Under the pieces are notes generated by a model. The model made no database searches. It saw only the letters and a program-made list of their open reading frames with translations, and was not told the origin of the DNA. Shown in pieces: positions 33,131-44,750 of a DNA stretch of 64,000 nucleotides. The DNA is from Paracentrotus lividus (taxonomy: Eukaryota > Echinodermata > Echinoidea > Camarodonta > Echinidae), in assembly GCA_940671915.1 (NCBI GenBank), contig CALNVZ010003429.1:29304491-29368490 (forward strand). Direction: 5' to 3'. A program made the translations under genes and the position numbers. Numbering within the stretch: the stretch's first letter is position 1; the number at the start of each line of letters is the position of its first letter.

Positions 33131-33910
33131 ATGTCTTTCAGTTATTTTAACAAAAACCACTTAGAATTATGCACACTTTTCAGGTTGATATATCAAAAAT
33201 TTTCAGCTCGCGCTTCGCGCTCGCAATGTTTAATGAGATAAATATCTTCTATATAAGCATAGCGAAAAAACGCTTAAAATGTACACTTTTCAGGTTGATA
33301 TATCAAAAATTTTCAGCTCGCGCTTCGCGCTCGCATTGTTTAATGAGATAAATATCTTCTTTGTAAACATAGCGAAAAAGCTCTTAAAATGTACTCTTTA
33401 CAGTTTGATATATCAAAAATGTTCAGCTCGCGCTTCGCGCTTGCATTGTTTAATGAGATGAATATCTCCTTTATAACCATAGCACAAAAAGCGCTTAGAA
33501 TGTACACTTTTCAGGGTGCTGTATCAAAATTTTTAGCTCGCGCTTCGCGCTCGCATTATTTAATGAGATGAATATCTTCTTTGTAAACATAGCGAAAAAA
33601 CGCTTAAATTTAATTGCACTGTTTTCAGGTTGAAATATTTAACAAATTTCAGCTCGCGCTTCGCGCTCGCATTGTTTAACGAAATAAATATCTCCTTTAT
33701 AGCCATGGCACATAAAGCGCTTAGAATGCACACTTTTTAGGTTGCTATATCAAAAATTTTCAGCTTCGCGCTTGAATTGTTTAATGAGACAAATATCTTC
33801 TATATAAACCTAGCGAAAAGACGCTTAAAATGCACTGTTTTCAGGTTGATATATGAAAAAAAATCGGCTCGCGCTTCGCGCTCGCATCATCTGATGAGAT
33901 AAGTACCTTC
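33130..33910. repeat. 110-bp tandem array with a GC hairpin
   Basis: About seven copies with 110-bp spacing, each holding AGGTTGATATATCAAAAATT, the palindrome-like GCTCGCGCTTCGCGCTCGC, TTTAATGAGATAAATATCTT and TAGCGAAAAAACGCTTAAA. The consecutive 60-residue frames at 33169, 33279 and 33389 are repeats of the unit and not genes. One isolated hairpin copy is at 2951. Confidence 0.9.
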
Positions 33911-34080
33911 GTTACGTTCTAGCACAAAAAAAACGCACTGTTTTTAGTTTGATATAGAAAAGGTTTTCAACACATCCAAAAAAAAAATTATTTATTTATT
34001 TAATAATAATCATCGTTTTATAAAAAAAATAAATAAATAAAAAAAATTAAAAGAAGACTTCGGCATTTTCAAAAACTCCG

Positions 34081-34175
34081 ACAAGGTGTGTTTTTTTTTT
34101 TTTTTTTTTTGGGGGGGGGGGGGTACAAAAAAAAATCCCCAAAATAGTTGGTGAAAAATTGAGCCCCCCCAATCC
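34081..34175. repeat. Poly-T/poly-G tract
   Basis: T run at 34089-34110 directly followed by a G run at 34111-34122. Confidence 0.9.
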
Positions 34176-34320
34176 TGAAAATCTTCCGAAGCCTATGATA
34201 ATTATTATATAAACTAGTGATGCAGTATTATACGTGTTACATCCTTCTATTGAGTAATCATAATCATCACTTTCATCACACTAAATAAAAAACTATAATG
34301 ATTTTAACGAGTAATGACAT

Positions 34321-34517
34321 TCAATATGAAATAATAATAAATGTCGATATAAACATGGCCAGGACGAAACCTCCTATAATATAAAACATAAAATCTAGCA
34401 TACTTGCAACGATTGTTGATTCAGTACTCAAAAGAGGTGATGAAGTCGACGAACCAGCAACAGGCATGGCAAGAGAAGGATGAGAGGTTACGGTAATGAC
34501 ATCGCCAACGGCTTCGG
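34321..34517 (-). CDS. Candidate terminal exon: Ser/Thr-rich stalk plus hydrophobic segment
   Basis: On the minus strand an acceptor-like TTTTAAAG precedes a frame of 65 codons to a stop at 34321-34323. It opens with EAVGDVITVTSHPSLAMPVA, continues Ser/Thr-rich (SSTSSPLLSTEST) and ends in about 25 hydrophobic residues including FMFYIIGGFVLAMF and FIIISY. That is the pattern of a glycosylated stalk with a C-terminal membrane anchor. The entry phase is 1, which matches the phase-1 exit of the ShK exon at 47187-47363. Alternatively a donor GTATGC after about 38 codons would make it an internal stalk exon, also exiting in phase 1 and fitting the ShK exon at 26479. The acceptor lacks a strong pyrimidine tract and the distance from the ShK exon is 12.7 kb, so it remains a candidate. 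Confidence 0.4.
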
Positions 34518-34859
34518 CTTTAAAAGAATTGATTTATTATGAATGTACACAAAATACCATTGCGACAACCATTAGGCATATGCTCATGTGTATTTCACTT
34601 GGGAAAGTGTTAAATATATGCTTTATAAAAAAATCATGGCAAAATTGTTTAAACATTCACATAAAAGCGAAAGGAGGTAAAACAAAATCTTGTTTTGAAA
34701 AAAAAAAAACAAAGAAAAAATGCTTTATTTAAACATTTAATTCGACAACCAGATCATTTCTGGTTTTTAACAAGCGATTGAAAGCAATTATTATCAATAT
34801 CATTTAGATACAAACTTAATTTTCTTCGATTCCCCCCAAAATAAAAACATATATATATA

Positions 34860-37800
34860 GTCTGTAAGATAAGGACCATAGATGTTCACTTCCGGCAGAA
34901 AGTATGAAATTTGGCACATAGGCGTATTTTTGGACGCTGATTTCAAAAATTGCCGGGCATAAGCGATCCGACCACTCGAACGGCGGTCATTTTGAAATCC
35001 AAGATGGCCGCCATGAATACCATTGAAACTGCCTAACTTGAGTTATAAGTGACATGTGGCACTGAAAATTGGTACATAACAGGATTTTGATATCCTGAAT
35101 TCGACTATTGCCGGCCCTCATCGATTCGACCACTCAGTCGGCCGCCATTTTGAATTCCAAGATGGCCGCCATGAAAATCATTGATATGCCTAATTTGAGT
35201 TATAATTGACATGAGGTACTGAAATTCGGTACACAGATGTATTTTGACATCCTGAATTCAATTATTGCCGGCCCCCACCTGTCCGACCACCTAGTCGGCC
35301 GCCATCTTGAATTCCAAAATGGCCGACATGAAAATCGCTGAAAATGCCTAACTTGGATTATAAGTGACATATGGTACTGAAATTTGGTACAAAGATGTAT
35401 TTTGACATTCTGAATTCAAATATTGCCGGCCCCCATCGAACCGATCACTCAGTCGGCCGCCATCTTGAAATCCAAGATGGCCACCATGAAAATCAATGAT
35501 ATGCGTAATTTGAGTTATGAATGAGATATGGCACTCAAATTCGGTACAAAGATGTATTTTGACATTCTGAATTCAAATATCGCCGGCCCCAATCAATTCG
35601 ACCACTCAGTCGGCCGCCATCTTGAATTTCAAAAGGGCCGCTATGTAAATCATCGATGTGCCTAACTTGAGTTCTAAATGACATGTGGTATTGAAATTTG
35701 GTATGCAATGGTAGTTTGACATCCTAAATTCAAATATCTCCAGCCCCAATCGATTCAACTACTCAGTTGGCCGCCATCTTGAATTCCAAGATGGCCGCCA
35801 TGAAAATCAATGATATGCCTAATTTGGGTTATGAATGACATATGGCACTCAAATTTGGTACACAATGGTATGTTGACGTTCTGAGTTCAAATATCGTCGG
35901 CCCCAATCAATTCGACCACTCAGTCGGCCGCCATCTTGAATTTTAAGATGGCCGCCATGAAAATCAATGATATGCCTAACTTGAGTTATGAATGACGTGT
36001 TGTATTGAAATTTGGAAAACATTGGTATTTTGACATCCTGCATACAAATATCGGCGGCAACAGTCAATTTGACCACTCAGGCGGCCGCCAAGAAAATAAT
36101 TGATATGCCTAACTTGAGTTCATAAATGACATGTGATACTGAAATGTTGTATTTTTACCTCCTGAATTCAGATGTTGCTGGCCCCATCGATCCGACCAGT
36201 CAGTCGGTCGCCATTTTGAATTCCAAGATGGCCACCACGAAAATCATGGAAAATGCCAGACTTGCATTCTAAACGATATGCGGCACTAAAAATGGTATAT
36301 ACATTGGTATATTGACATTCTTCATTAAAAAATTGTTGATCCCTTGTGATCTAACCATAGGGTCATCATGATCCCCATCTGAAATTCGAAGATGGTCGGC
36401 TTGACAAATTATTGAAAATTGCTTATTTGAGTTCTAATTGTCCTTTGAAATTGATTTTTGTAAACAATTGTACCTTTTTTCTTTTTTTTTTAATCTTGTC
36501 GTACAAGAGTGACTTTCAGATGGCACTCATTATTGAGAGTTTTCAAGGCCCTTCTGACCTTACCACTTGACTTTGTTAATTTTTCCCATAATTCCATGTA
36601 TAAGGAATCCTATCCCTTCCTTTGGACATTTTCTGTGTTGTTAAATTGTAATAAACTCAAGTTTTTGTTGTTGTTTTTTTCCAACCTTGTCTCATCCTAC
36701 TACTATCCTAAACTTAAGCTGTTGAGTCTAATCGATCTGATTGCTAAACAGATGGATATCAATTAAGATACAAATTTGTAATTTCTAAACAAAGGCAAAC
36801 GAGAGTAATGGCCGAAAGACACTTTTTGGGGGGTTGCACACCTCAGTGCTGGCTTTGCCTTCAACCAGAAATTGGGTAATGCGATCGTTTGGGTAATATT
36901 TTACCCACTGCAGAGTACAACTCCATAGTAAAAAGTTGTAATAGATAGTGCTTTATCGTATGGAGAAGAAGAAAAATCATGAGTGGCCTAGCTACCTTTA
37001 GTTTAAAATGGTAGGAGGGGCTGATACTTGGTACATGTGGGTAAACTGACATGTTAATTTCAGATGAGCCTATATAAATCTTGATTTTATACATGACTGT
37101 GAAAGCAGCAATTGCAATATTGAAAATCTGTAGAGCCCGTCATGAGTTGTTAATGACGATGTCTCCGCGACGGAAAAAAAAAATCATAGATATGAACATG
37201 TTCTTTTTTCTCATGAGACGTCACAGAAACTCATGAGATGTCGCGCAGACTAATGAAACTTCTCTCAGACGTCTCCGTCATATTGTCTTGAATATGTCTC
37301 AAATCTCAAATCCATTTCATGGCAAGTGAGATACCACCATCAGTGTTTTAATTTTCATGTGCAAGTTAGGCATTTTTCATGATTTCCATGGCTGAGTCAC
37401 CGTGTGGTCAGATCGCTATGAGTTGGCAATATTTGAGTTCAGGATTTCAAAATACAATTGTATACCAAATTTCAGTGTGACATGTCATTTAGAACTCAAT
37501 TAGGCATGTTCCATGGTTTTCAATGGCGGCCATTTTGGAATTCAAGATGGCGGCCAACCGAGTGGTCGGAGCGGTTGGGGCTGGTAATATTTGAATACAG
37601 GATGTCAAAATACCATTGTGTACCAAATTTGAGTGCCACATGTCATTTATAACTCAAGTTAGGCATGTCATTGATTTTCATGGCGGCCATCTTGGAATTC
37701 AAGATGGCTGCTGACTGAGTGGTCGAATCGATTGGGGCCAGCGATATTTGAGCACAGATGTCAAAATACCTTTGTGTACCAAATTTGAGTGCCATATGTC

Positions 37801-38800
37801 ATTTATAACTCAAGTTAGGCATATTCCATGATTTCAATGGCGGCCATTTTGGAATTCAAGATGGCGGCCAACTGAGTGGTCGGATCGGTTGGGGCCGGCA
37901 ATATTTGAATTCAGGATGTCAAAACACAATTGTGTACCAAATTTCAGTGCCACATGTCAATTAGAACTCAAGTTAGGCATATCACTATTTTCATGGCGGC
38001 CATCTTGGAATTCAGATGGCGGCTGGCTGAGTGGGTGAATCGACTGAAGTCGGCAATTTTCGAATTCAGGATGTCAAAATTGTGTAAAATGTTGGTGGTG
38101 GTACCAAAATTTGAGTGCCACATGTCATTTATAACTCAAGTTAGGCATGTCATTGATTTTCATGGCGGCCATCTTGGAATTCAAGATGGCTGCTGACTGA
38201 GTGGTCGAATCGATTGGGGCCAGCGATATTTGAGCACAGAATGTCAAAATACCTTTGTGTACCAAATTTGAGTGCCATATGTCATTTATAACTCAAGTTA
38301 GGCATATTCCATGATTTCAATGGCGGCCATTTTGGAATTCAAGATGGTGGCCAACTGAGTGGTCGGATCGGTTGGGGCCGGCAATATTTGAATTCAGGAT
38401 GTCAAAACACCATTGTGTACCAAATTTCAGTGCCACATGTCAATTAGAACTCAAGTTAGGCATATCACTATTTTTCATGGCGGCCATCTTGGAATTCAAG
38501 ATGGCGGCTGACTGAGTGGGTGAATCGACTGAAGTCGGCAATTTTCGAATTCAGGATGTCAAAATACTATTGTGTACCAAATTTGAGTGCCATATGTCAT
38601 TTAGAACTTAAGTAAGGCAGTTTAAATGGTTTTTCATGGCGGCCATCTTGGATTTCAAAATGGCCGCCGTTCGAGTGTTCGGATCGCTTGGGGCCGGCAA
38701 TTTTTGAAATCAGCGTCCTAAAATACGCCTATGTGCCAAATTTCATACTTTCTGCCGGAAGTGAACAACTAGGCCATTTTTTGGTCCTTATCTTACAGAC
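34860..38800. mobile_element. 3.9 kb foldback built of about 180-bp subrepeats
   Basis: The left end GTCTGTAAGATAAGGACC and right end GGTCCTTATCTTACAGAC are exact inverted repeats, each with TATA flanks, and continue with GAAGTGAAC/TTTCATACTTTCTGCCGG inverted. The left arm (to about 36400) holds about eight copies of a unit with GGCCGCCATCTTGAATTCCA, AGATGGCCGCCATGAAAATC and CCTAACTTGAGTTAT; the right arm (from about 37320) holds the same unit in reverse, with an inner 490-bp duplication (37640-38130 and 38130-38620). The centre (36420-37320) is not repetitive and contains no transposase. Confidence 0.9.
36420..37320. other. Central non-repetitive spacer of the 3.9 kb foldback
   Basis: Frames at 36509 (plus, 85 residues) and 36861 (minus, 77 residues) have no recognisable motifs. 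GACGTCACAG / CTCATGAGACGTC words near 37210-37260 form short repeats. Confidence 0.5.
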
Positions 38801-38927
38801 TATATAGTAAAATATTAATGATAAAATGAATAACACAAATAGTCATAATATCAATTAATTAGAAGAGAAAACATGGAACTATAAATAAATACTTTTTCTT
38901 ACTTAGTAGAAATAAATAAATCATGTA

Positions 38928-40262
38928 CACTGTAAAAAAAAATTAAAAATAAAAAAATACAGCAAAGTAATGTCAGCAGAGTCGCCATACAAAACTGTAA
39001 TTTTAAATACAGTTTTGCTTTAAATTTCTCCCTTAAGAATTGATGAAAGAGAAGGAAAAGTATCATTAGAGTTTTATAGAATACGTATTTGGATAAAACG
39101 GAACAAATGTGTTACTCCTGATGTATATTTTGTATTTCTCACATTATTATTTGCAGGAGAAACTTACAACAAAACCGTTTTTTTGAATTACAATTTTATG
39201 GCCTGAACCTCAATATTGAGAGAGCTTTTGAAAATGCTAATGGGAATATGTCATCCACCTGGAAAGTTATAAAAGAAGTTCTTGGAAGAAAAAAGAGCAC
39301 ATCCAAATGTCAGATCAATAAGGATGGTCAATTAATTTCTGAGTCTAAGGATATTTCACATTGTTTAATGAATACTTTGTTAATGTAGGCCCTACCCAGG
39401 CAGCAAAAATTAATTCCAATGACACTGATTACTTACAGTATCTTTCCAACCCATGCGACAATTCATTTCTCTTCATGCCCAAAGATGATGTTGAAATCAT
39501 GACGAGATGAGTACGCAATTTTTTTAATAAGTCGCATGTAAAATAATAACACCGTTAGTACATATTTGTAATTTATCACTAACGACAGGCGTTTTCCAGG
39601 ATGTTTTAAAAATTGCAATAGTGATTTCAATATACAAAAAAGATGATTCTTCGTTGGTTTCAAATTACAGACCAGTCTCCATCCTTCCAAGTATTTCTAA
39701 AGTCATGGAAAAACTTGTTTATAATAGATTATATGACTTTCTAGCAAAAATATGAATTATTATATAGTAACCAGTATGGTTTTAGAAAATATAATTCCAC
39801 AGAATTGGCAGCATCACAACTATTCGATAGAGTGTCGAAGGCCTTAGCTGAAAGAGAACATGTTATTGGCGTGTTTATGGATCTAAGTAAGGCATTTCAC
39901 ACCCTTGACCACGCAATACTTATACGCAAGTTAGAATATTATGGATTGAGGGGTTTTGCAATACAATGGTTCAAACACTATTTAACAAATAGGAAACAAT
40001 ATGTCTACTATGACTCAACAAAATCAGAATTGTTACCAATAGAATGCGGGGTGCCACAAGGTTCAATTCTTGGTCCATTGTTATTTTTTATTTATGTCAA
40101 TGATATTTCATATTCATCAAACGCATTGCAGTATATTCTATTTGCTGATGACACCAATGTATTATGTTCCAACTCAGATTTGAATTCTCTTTGAGAACAA
40201 TAAATAGCGAACTACCCAAGTTATCAAAGTGGTTTAAAAGTAATAAGCTGTCCCTCAACCTC

Positions 40263-40295
<33 letters not shown>

Positions 40296-41440
40296 TATAC
40301 TTTCAATACAGAAAAAACGCCAATGATATGCCCCCTATTGAAATTGTATTGGATGGCGTACCATTGGAAAAATTGGAAAATGCAAAGTTTCTTGGCGTTT
40401 TAATAAATGAAAACCTGAGATGGAATTGCCACGTACAAAATATTTCTAGGATTATATCACGTAATGTGGTTATACTATGTAAATTGAAATACTATGTACC
40501 TTTAAATGTGTTGTTTATGTTATACAATTCTTTAACTCTGCCATATATCTCATATTGTAATATTATGTGGGCAAATACAACAACAAATACCAATACAATC
40601 TTATTGTTACAAAAGAAAGCTATGCGCAAATGTACCAATTCACAATACCGAGATCACACAAGTCCATTATTTGCTCAATTAAGAACCCTTACAGCTGTTG
40701 ATATCTATTTTCTACAAAACGCATTTTTTTTTATGTTCCGCTTAAAAAATAATCAACTTCCGTCATATTTCCCTCCATTGTTTAACTTAAATAGAGATGT
40801 CCACTCTTATTCCACTAGACAAGCGAACAAGTTTCATTTAAGCAACCCTAGAACGGCATTGGCTCTTAAATCTATTTGACACACTGGTCCAGATATTTGG
40901 AATTCTCTTCCTATTGAAATCCGCAATTTGAACACACTGTATACCTTCAAGAAAGCTGTAAATTCTATGTTATTGAGTACGTACTGAGCATTTACTTACT
41001 ACATTTTTCTTATTTGATATGATAAAACACTTATGTACTAATCAATTGTCTATGACCTGGTCACAATCATTATAGATGATCCTATTTTATGTGAAAACCA
41101 ACCTCTTTCTCTCATCTTTCTTCTCCGCAAGTCATCTTCTTGTTACTTAAAAAAATGAAGAAAAAAAAAATTATGTATTAATTGAACTTTTTGTAAGGTA
41201 CATATATAATTGTAGGCTGCTAGCTCATCAAGCACCATGCTTATGCCGCAGTCTTCCCATGTCTGTCACAATCTATGTTATCCTTATATTCTGTTACATT
41301 TCCTCTTTCAAAATGAAACTTGAATGACTCGTAATACTATGTTCATAAAATGTATATGTGAATTATGATGTGGAAAATAAAATCAATAAAATAAAAAAAA
41401 ATCAATTCGCTGTACAAATACATATATTTTTTTTACAGTG
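38928..41440. mobile_element. CACTGTAAAAA MITE interrupted by a LINE
   Basis: CACTGTAAAAAAAAATT at 38928 and TTTTTTTTACAGTG ending at 41440 are inverted and flanked by TA on both sides. The LINE remnant (about 39150-41400) lies inside, so it inserted into a MITE of the same terminal type as 5550-6417. Confidence 0.65.
39150..41400 (+). pseudogene. Jockey/CR1-like non-LTR retrotransposon remnant with RT
   Basis: Plus-strand pieces give a LINE ORF2: WKVIKEVLGRKKSTSKC and NKDGQLISESKDISH upstream, NYRPVSILPSISKVMEKLV, then RT blocks MDLSKAFHTLDH, CGVPQGSILGPLLFFIYVND and FADDTNVLC (39805-40194), and the C-terminal part 40328-40879 with LEKLENAKFLGVLINENLRW and PYISYCNIMWA. It is broken by stops near 39390 and 39755, by frame changes, and by an A-plus-AT tract at 40265-40300 inside the coding sequence. 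The first catalytic block has DLSKAFHTLDH, where D is kept. A 3' tail of AAAATAAAATCAATAAAATA repeats ends the copy near 41400. It is dead and 5'-truncated. Confidence 0.9.
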
Positions 41441-41442
41441 TA

Positions 41443-42050
41443 TGTAAACTAACAATGCACGTTAAATAATGCAATAGTCATCACGTGAAGAGGGAATTTA
41501 ATATGTTGCCATCAAAGACTCAAAGCTATTCAGGTTCGCCGAGCATGTCAAAATATAAAATTGTATTCCTAGGCTTTAGTGTTCATTGTATCGTGATTTT
41601 CATTGTGAATTGTATTGTGTTCCGTCAATGTTAAATAAATAGTTAATATATCGACTTCTCCACTTTGCAAAAATTATGTGTCATAATTTTTTTCCCCAGG
41701 TTCGCCGTTCATAGCAAGATATCACATTGTGTTCCTGGGCTTTAGTGTTTATTGTATTGTGTTCCGTTATTGCTAAACCCATAGTTAATATTGCCTTCTC
41801 TACTTGCCAAGTAGTATACCTTATTTCCTCAAACCACCTGAGACAGAGAATGTATGATCCAGTGATCCAGTTTTCTTACGCTGAATAATTGATCAAAGAA
41901 AAATTTGCACATATGGGGCTATGGTGCTTTAAATGCCCCTTATTCTTATATCTAGTCACTTTTTTTTCAGATCATTTTTGGCTTAAAGTATTTTTCATGG
42001 ACTACTCTAACATGGCATATACACACAGGTAATTTCAATTTCGTAATTTA
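41443..42050. other. Intergenic, no gene seen
   Basis: AT-rich; a loose duplication of TTCGCCG..CATGTCAAAATA / CATAGCAAGATATCACATTG and GGCTTTAGTGTTCATTGTAT appears at 41530-41600 and 41700-41770, with a third related stretch at 44195-44260. Confidence 0.55.
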
Positions 42051-42064
42051 CTCGAATTGTTGCA

Positions 42065-42470
42065 TTTAAGGCACTGGTCGTGTCACTCACGTCTTGGATG
42101 TCGTGTCACTCACGACACATAGAGGTGGACCATTTTCCACAGAGAGGGAATGATTGATAAGGATTATAAATGTCAGAGAGGTACACAATTCATGTACATA
42201 TACCAGCTTTTTTGGTAACCTTAAAGAACTACTTGGGCAGAAATTCATCCATAAGCAATGATGGTTAGAAACCCACGTCTTTTTTTCGTCGTGTCACTCA
42301 CGCACTGTTTTTTAATCATAATTTCCAGGACCAATTGTAAAATTCAAATCCAAGTGGTAATGACACATGCCCCTTTTACATTATCCATAATATGGTAGTC
42401 ATGATCAATTCATAACCTACAAGTGCAAAGATATGCGCCTTTCTATCAGTCCAAATTTCGTGTCAATCAC
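42065..42470. repeat. CGTGTCACTCACG motif array
   Basis: CGTGTCACTCACG occurs at about 42078, 42098 and 42289, with CGTGTCAATCACG at 42460. Each is nearly self-complementary at its ends. No terminal inverted repeats identified. Confidence 0.6.
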
Positions 42471-42569
42471 GTTTGAATATGACCAAGTGTATAATAATTA
42501 TAAAGAAAGCACGGCAGAAGATGGTAAAAAACTTCTTAGTTTAATACACATAAAGCCAAAATGACATCG

Positions 42570-42975
42570 AATCTTCTTGGAAATTATTTCAATATGTTTT
42601 TCCCATTAAAGTTTGTTATCAATAGTTACACCTGAGAAATTTGCAAATTGAACTTGGTGAATATATTTACCGTCCAATTTCAAATTCAAATCTTCAATAA
42701 AAGTATCATTTATTCTGCCAAAATTAAAAATCATAAATTTGATTTTCGTTTCATTAATTTCCATTTATTTGTAGAAAACCAATTAGCGACCTTCTGCAGT
42801 TCTACATTGGCTTCAAAAATCAAGTCTTTCAAACTTTTACCAGAATAGAATGTTCGTGTCGTCAGCATATAATATATAACGTTATTTCTTTTAAGATTCA
42901 ACAATGTCGTTTATAAACATCAAAAATAATAACGGGCCCGGGATACTACCCTGGGGCACACATTGTCGAATATCA
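42570..42975 (-). pseudogene. Non-LTR retrotransposon RT fragment
   Basis: On the minus strand CVPQGSIPGPLLFLMFINDI (about 42905-42960) is followed after a stop by YILYADDTNILYSGKSLKDL and NWFSTNKW, the RT palm and thumb motifs of a jockey/CR1-type LINE. Stops and a frame change show that it is dead. It is only about 400 bp and not the same copy as 39150-41400. Confidence 0.85.
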
Positions 42976-43109
42976 AAAGTTCACATTTGCCTACTTACAA
43001 CAAATAGTACAACGTATTCAGAAAAAAAAATAGTGAATAAAACAATATATGGAATCAATATAACGAACAAGGTTAGTAAGTGATATAAACATCACAGTTC
43101 AAAAACGTT

Positions 43110-43160
43110 AAAAACGTTAAAAAAAAAAATAAAAAAAAAACAAAAAAAAAAACGTTCACG
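43110..43160. repeat. A-rich tract
   Basis: AAAACGTTAAAAAAAAAAAT-type low-complexity sequence. Confidence 0.85.
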
Positions 43161-43556
43161 ACAAGTCTAGATCGGATAATATGGAGAGATGATTTTCTCG
43201 AGTTACCTTAATGGTAACCGGAGAATTATGGGATGAGAATACAAAGTTAGGCTCGTTTTGGATAAATAATTATCGTCGTTATGGTCGAGTAAGAAGTATC
43301 AAAGATGTCTAATGCAGAAAGCTAGTTTCTCCGATCAGATTTACTCTGTTGTTCCTTTTGCGACTTTTTGATAATTTTGAATTTTCCGGTCACGTTACAC
43401 AACATCCATGCATTCTTTGTAAACAAATTGTCTCCATTTACCAAGAACTGATAGATTGACCTTTTTTCTTTTTTCTTTTTTTTTTAATTGAAAACTAAGT
43501 GGCACAGTAATTTTTTAATTTCATCATTTGTGTTATTCTTGTATGTACTGCGGAAC

Positions 43557-44115
43557 TTAAAAGACTAATCCGGGCTGGAGTTTTCATTAGTAGAAAATAA
43601 AGTAAAATCGAAAAAGCACAACATTGAAAATTTTATCAAAATCGGATAAGAAATAGCAAAGTTATGAAGTTTCTTAGGTTTTGAATTTTTTAGCAAACAG
43701 TTCTTCAAATTGGCAAACTGATGATGTCTCAGTCCCCCTACTTTCTTTGTATTTTATTGTATGAAATACCAATTATCAAGATTTTCTGCCCCAAGGACAT
43801 CAACGTCACAAGTGCTTTTAAATGTAGGAGGGACAGATTTTCTGTATACGCAATATAGAAATGAGATAAATAGAATTTCATATAATAAAATACACAATAA
43901 GTAGGGTGACTGTGACATTATCAGTTTGTTCATTTGAATATTCAAATGAGACAATGAGACGATCGCCAAGAACTGTTTTACCCAAAAAGTCAATACCTCA
44001 AAAATGCATAACTTTGTTATTTTTCATCCGATTTTGATGAAATTTTCTGTGATGTGCTTGATGACTTTTACTTAATTTTACAAAACTTTTCATTTCAGCC
44101 CGGAGTCTTCCTTTA
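43557..44115. mobile_element. Small foldback, AATCCGGGCTG / CAGCCCGGAGT ends
   Basis: AAAGACTAATCCGGGCTGGA at 43559 pairs with TTTCAGCCCGGAGTCTTCCT near 44100; the arms continue through TTTTATCAAAATCGGATAAG / TTTTCATCCGATTTTGATGA. Partial relatives are at 22163-22285 and 62400-62545. Confidence 0.75.
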
Positions 44116-44441
44116 AATGTTTCAAATCAAACTCATCCAACACAATACTTCTATTATTTGTTTTTTACATTAAAAAAACATCACATATTATTCAGGTTGG
44201 CCGTGCATTTCGAAATATCACATTAAGCCCCCGGGCTTCAGTTTGTACTATATTGTCTTCTATAATTTTTACGTCGTTAGTGTTCATAACGCCTTCTCTA
44301 CTATTCAAACATTGAACGTTACTTCCTCAAACCACATCAACGATTATGGAATGAGAATGCAAAGTTGGATTCCATTTGACAATTATTCCGGATGAATTTA
44401 GATTAAAAACTTCATCCACTTTCAATCATATTAAGCTTCTA

Positions 44442-44701
44442 CAGATGGAGTCAATAAAAGTGTCCAATCATTAAGTATGAACATTCAATTGTGGGTTTCA
44501 TGGTATGACTTGGTAAAGTCATCCTCCTAGCAAAGGTACAAATTTCAGTTGGATCTTTGCACGCATGACTGAATAACGGACAACCTTCAGAAGACGGTAG
44601 GATTTCATTTGCGTCAAGTGGCTGGTTTAAGATTCAAAGCAAATATTGATAGAATATGTGCACACACTTATCCACACACATATATATCTCCTTGATTTTA
44701 C

Positions 44702-44750
<49 letters not shown>

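Noticed and set aside
33169..33571. Three similar 60-residue proteins in a row
   Set aside because: They repeat at the 110-bp period of a tandem array with a GC hairpin; not a gene family.
33130..33910. CRISPR-like regular spacing
   Set aside because: The spacing is that of a 110-bp tandem repeat; intervening sequence is also repeated, and the context is animal nuclear DNA.
34300..39000. Recurring frames in the foldback arms such as 37930-38196
   Set aside because: Subrepeat translations that recur in each unit; no conserved domain.
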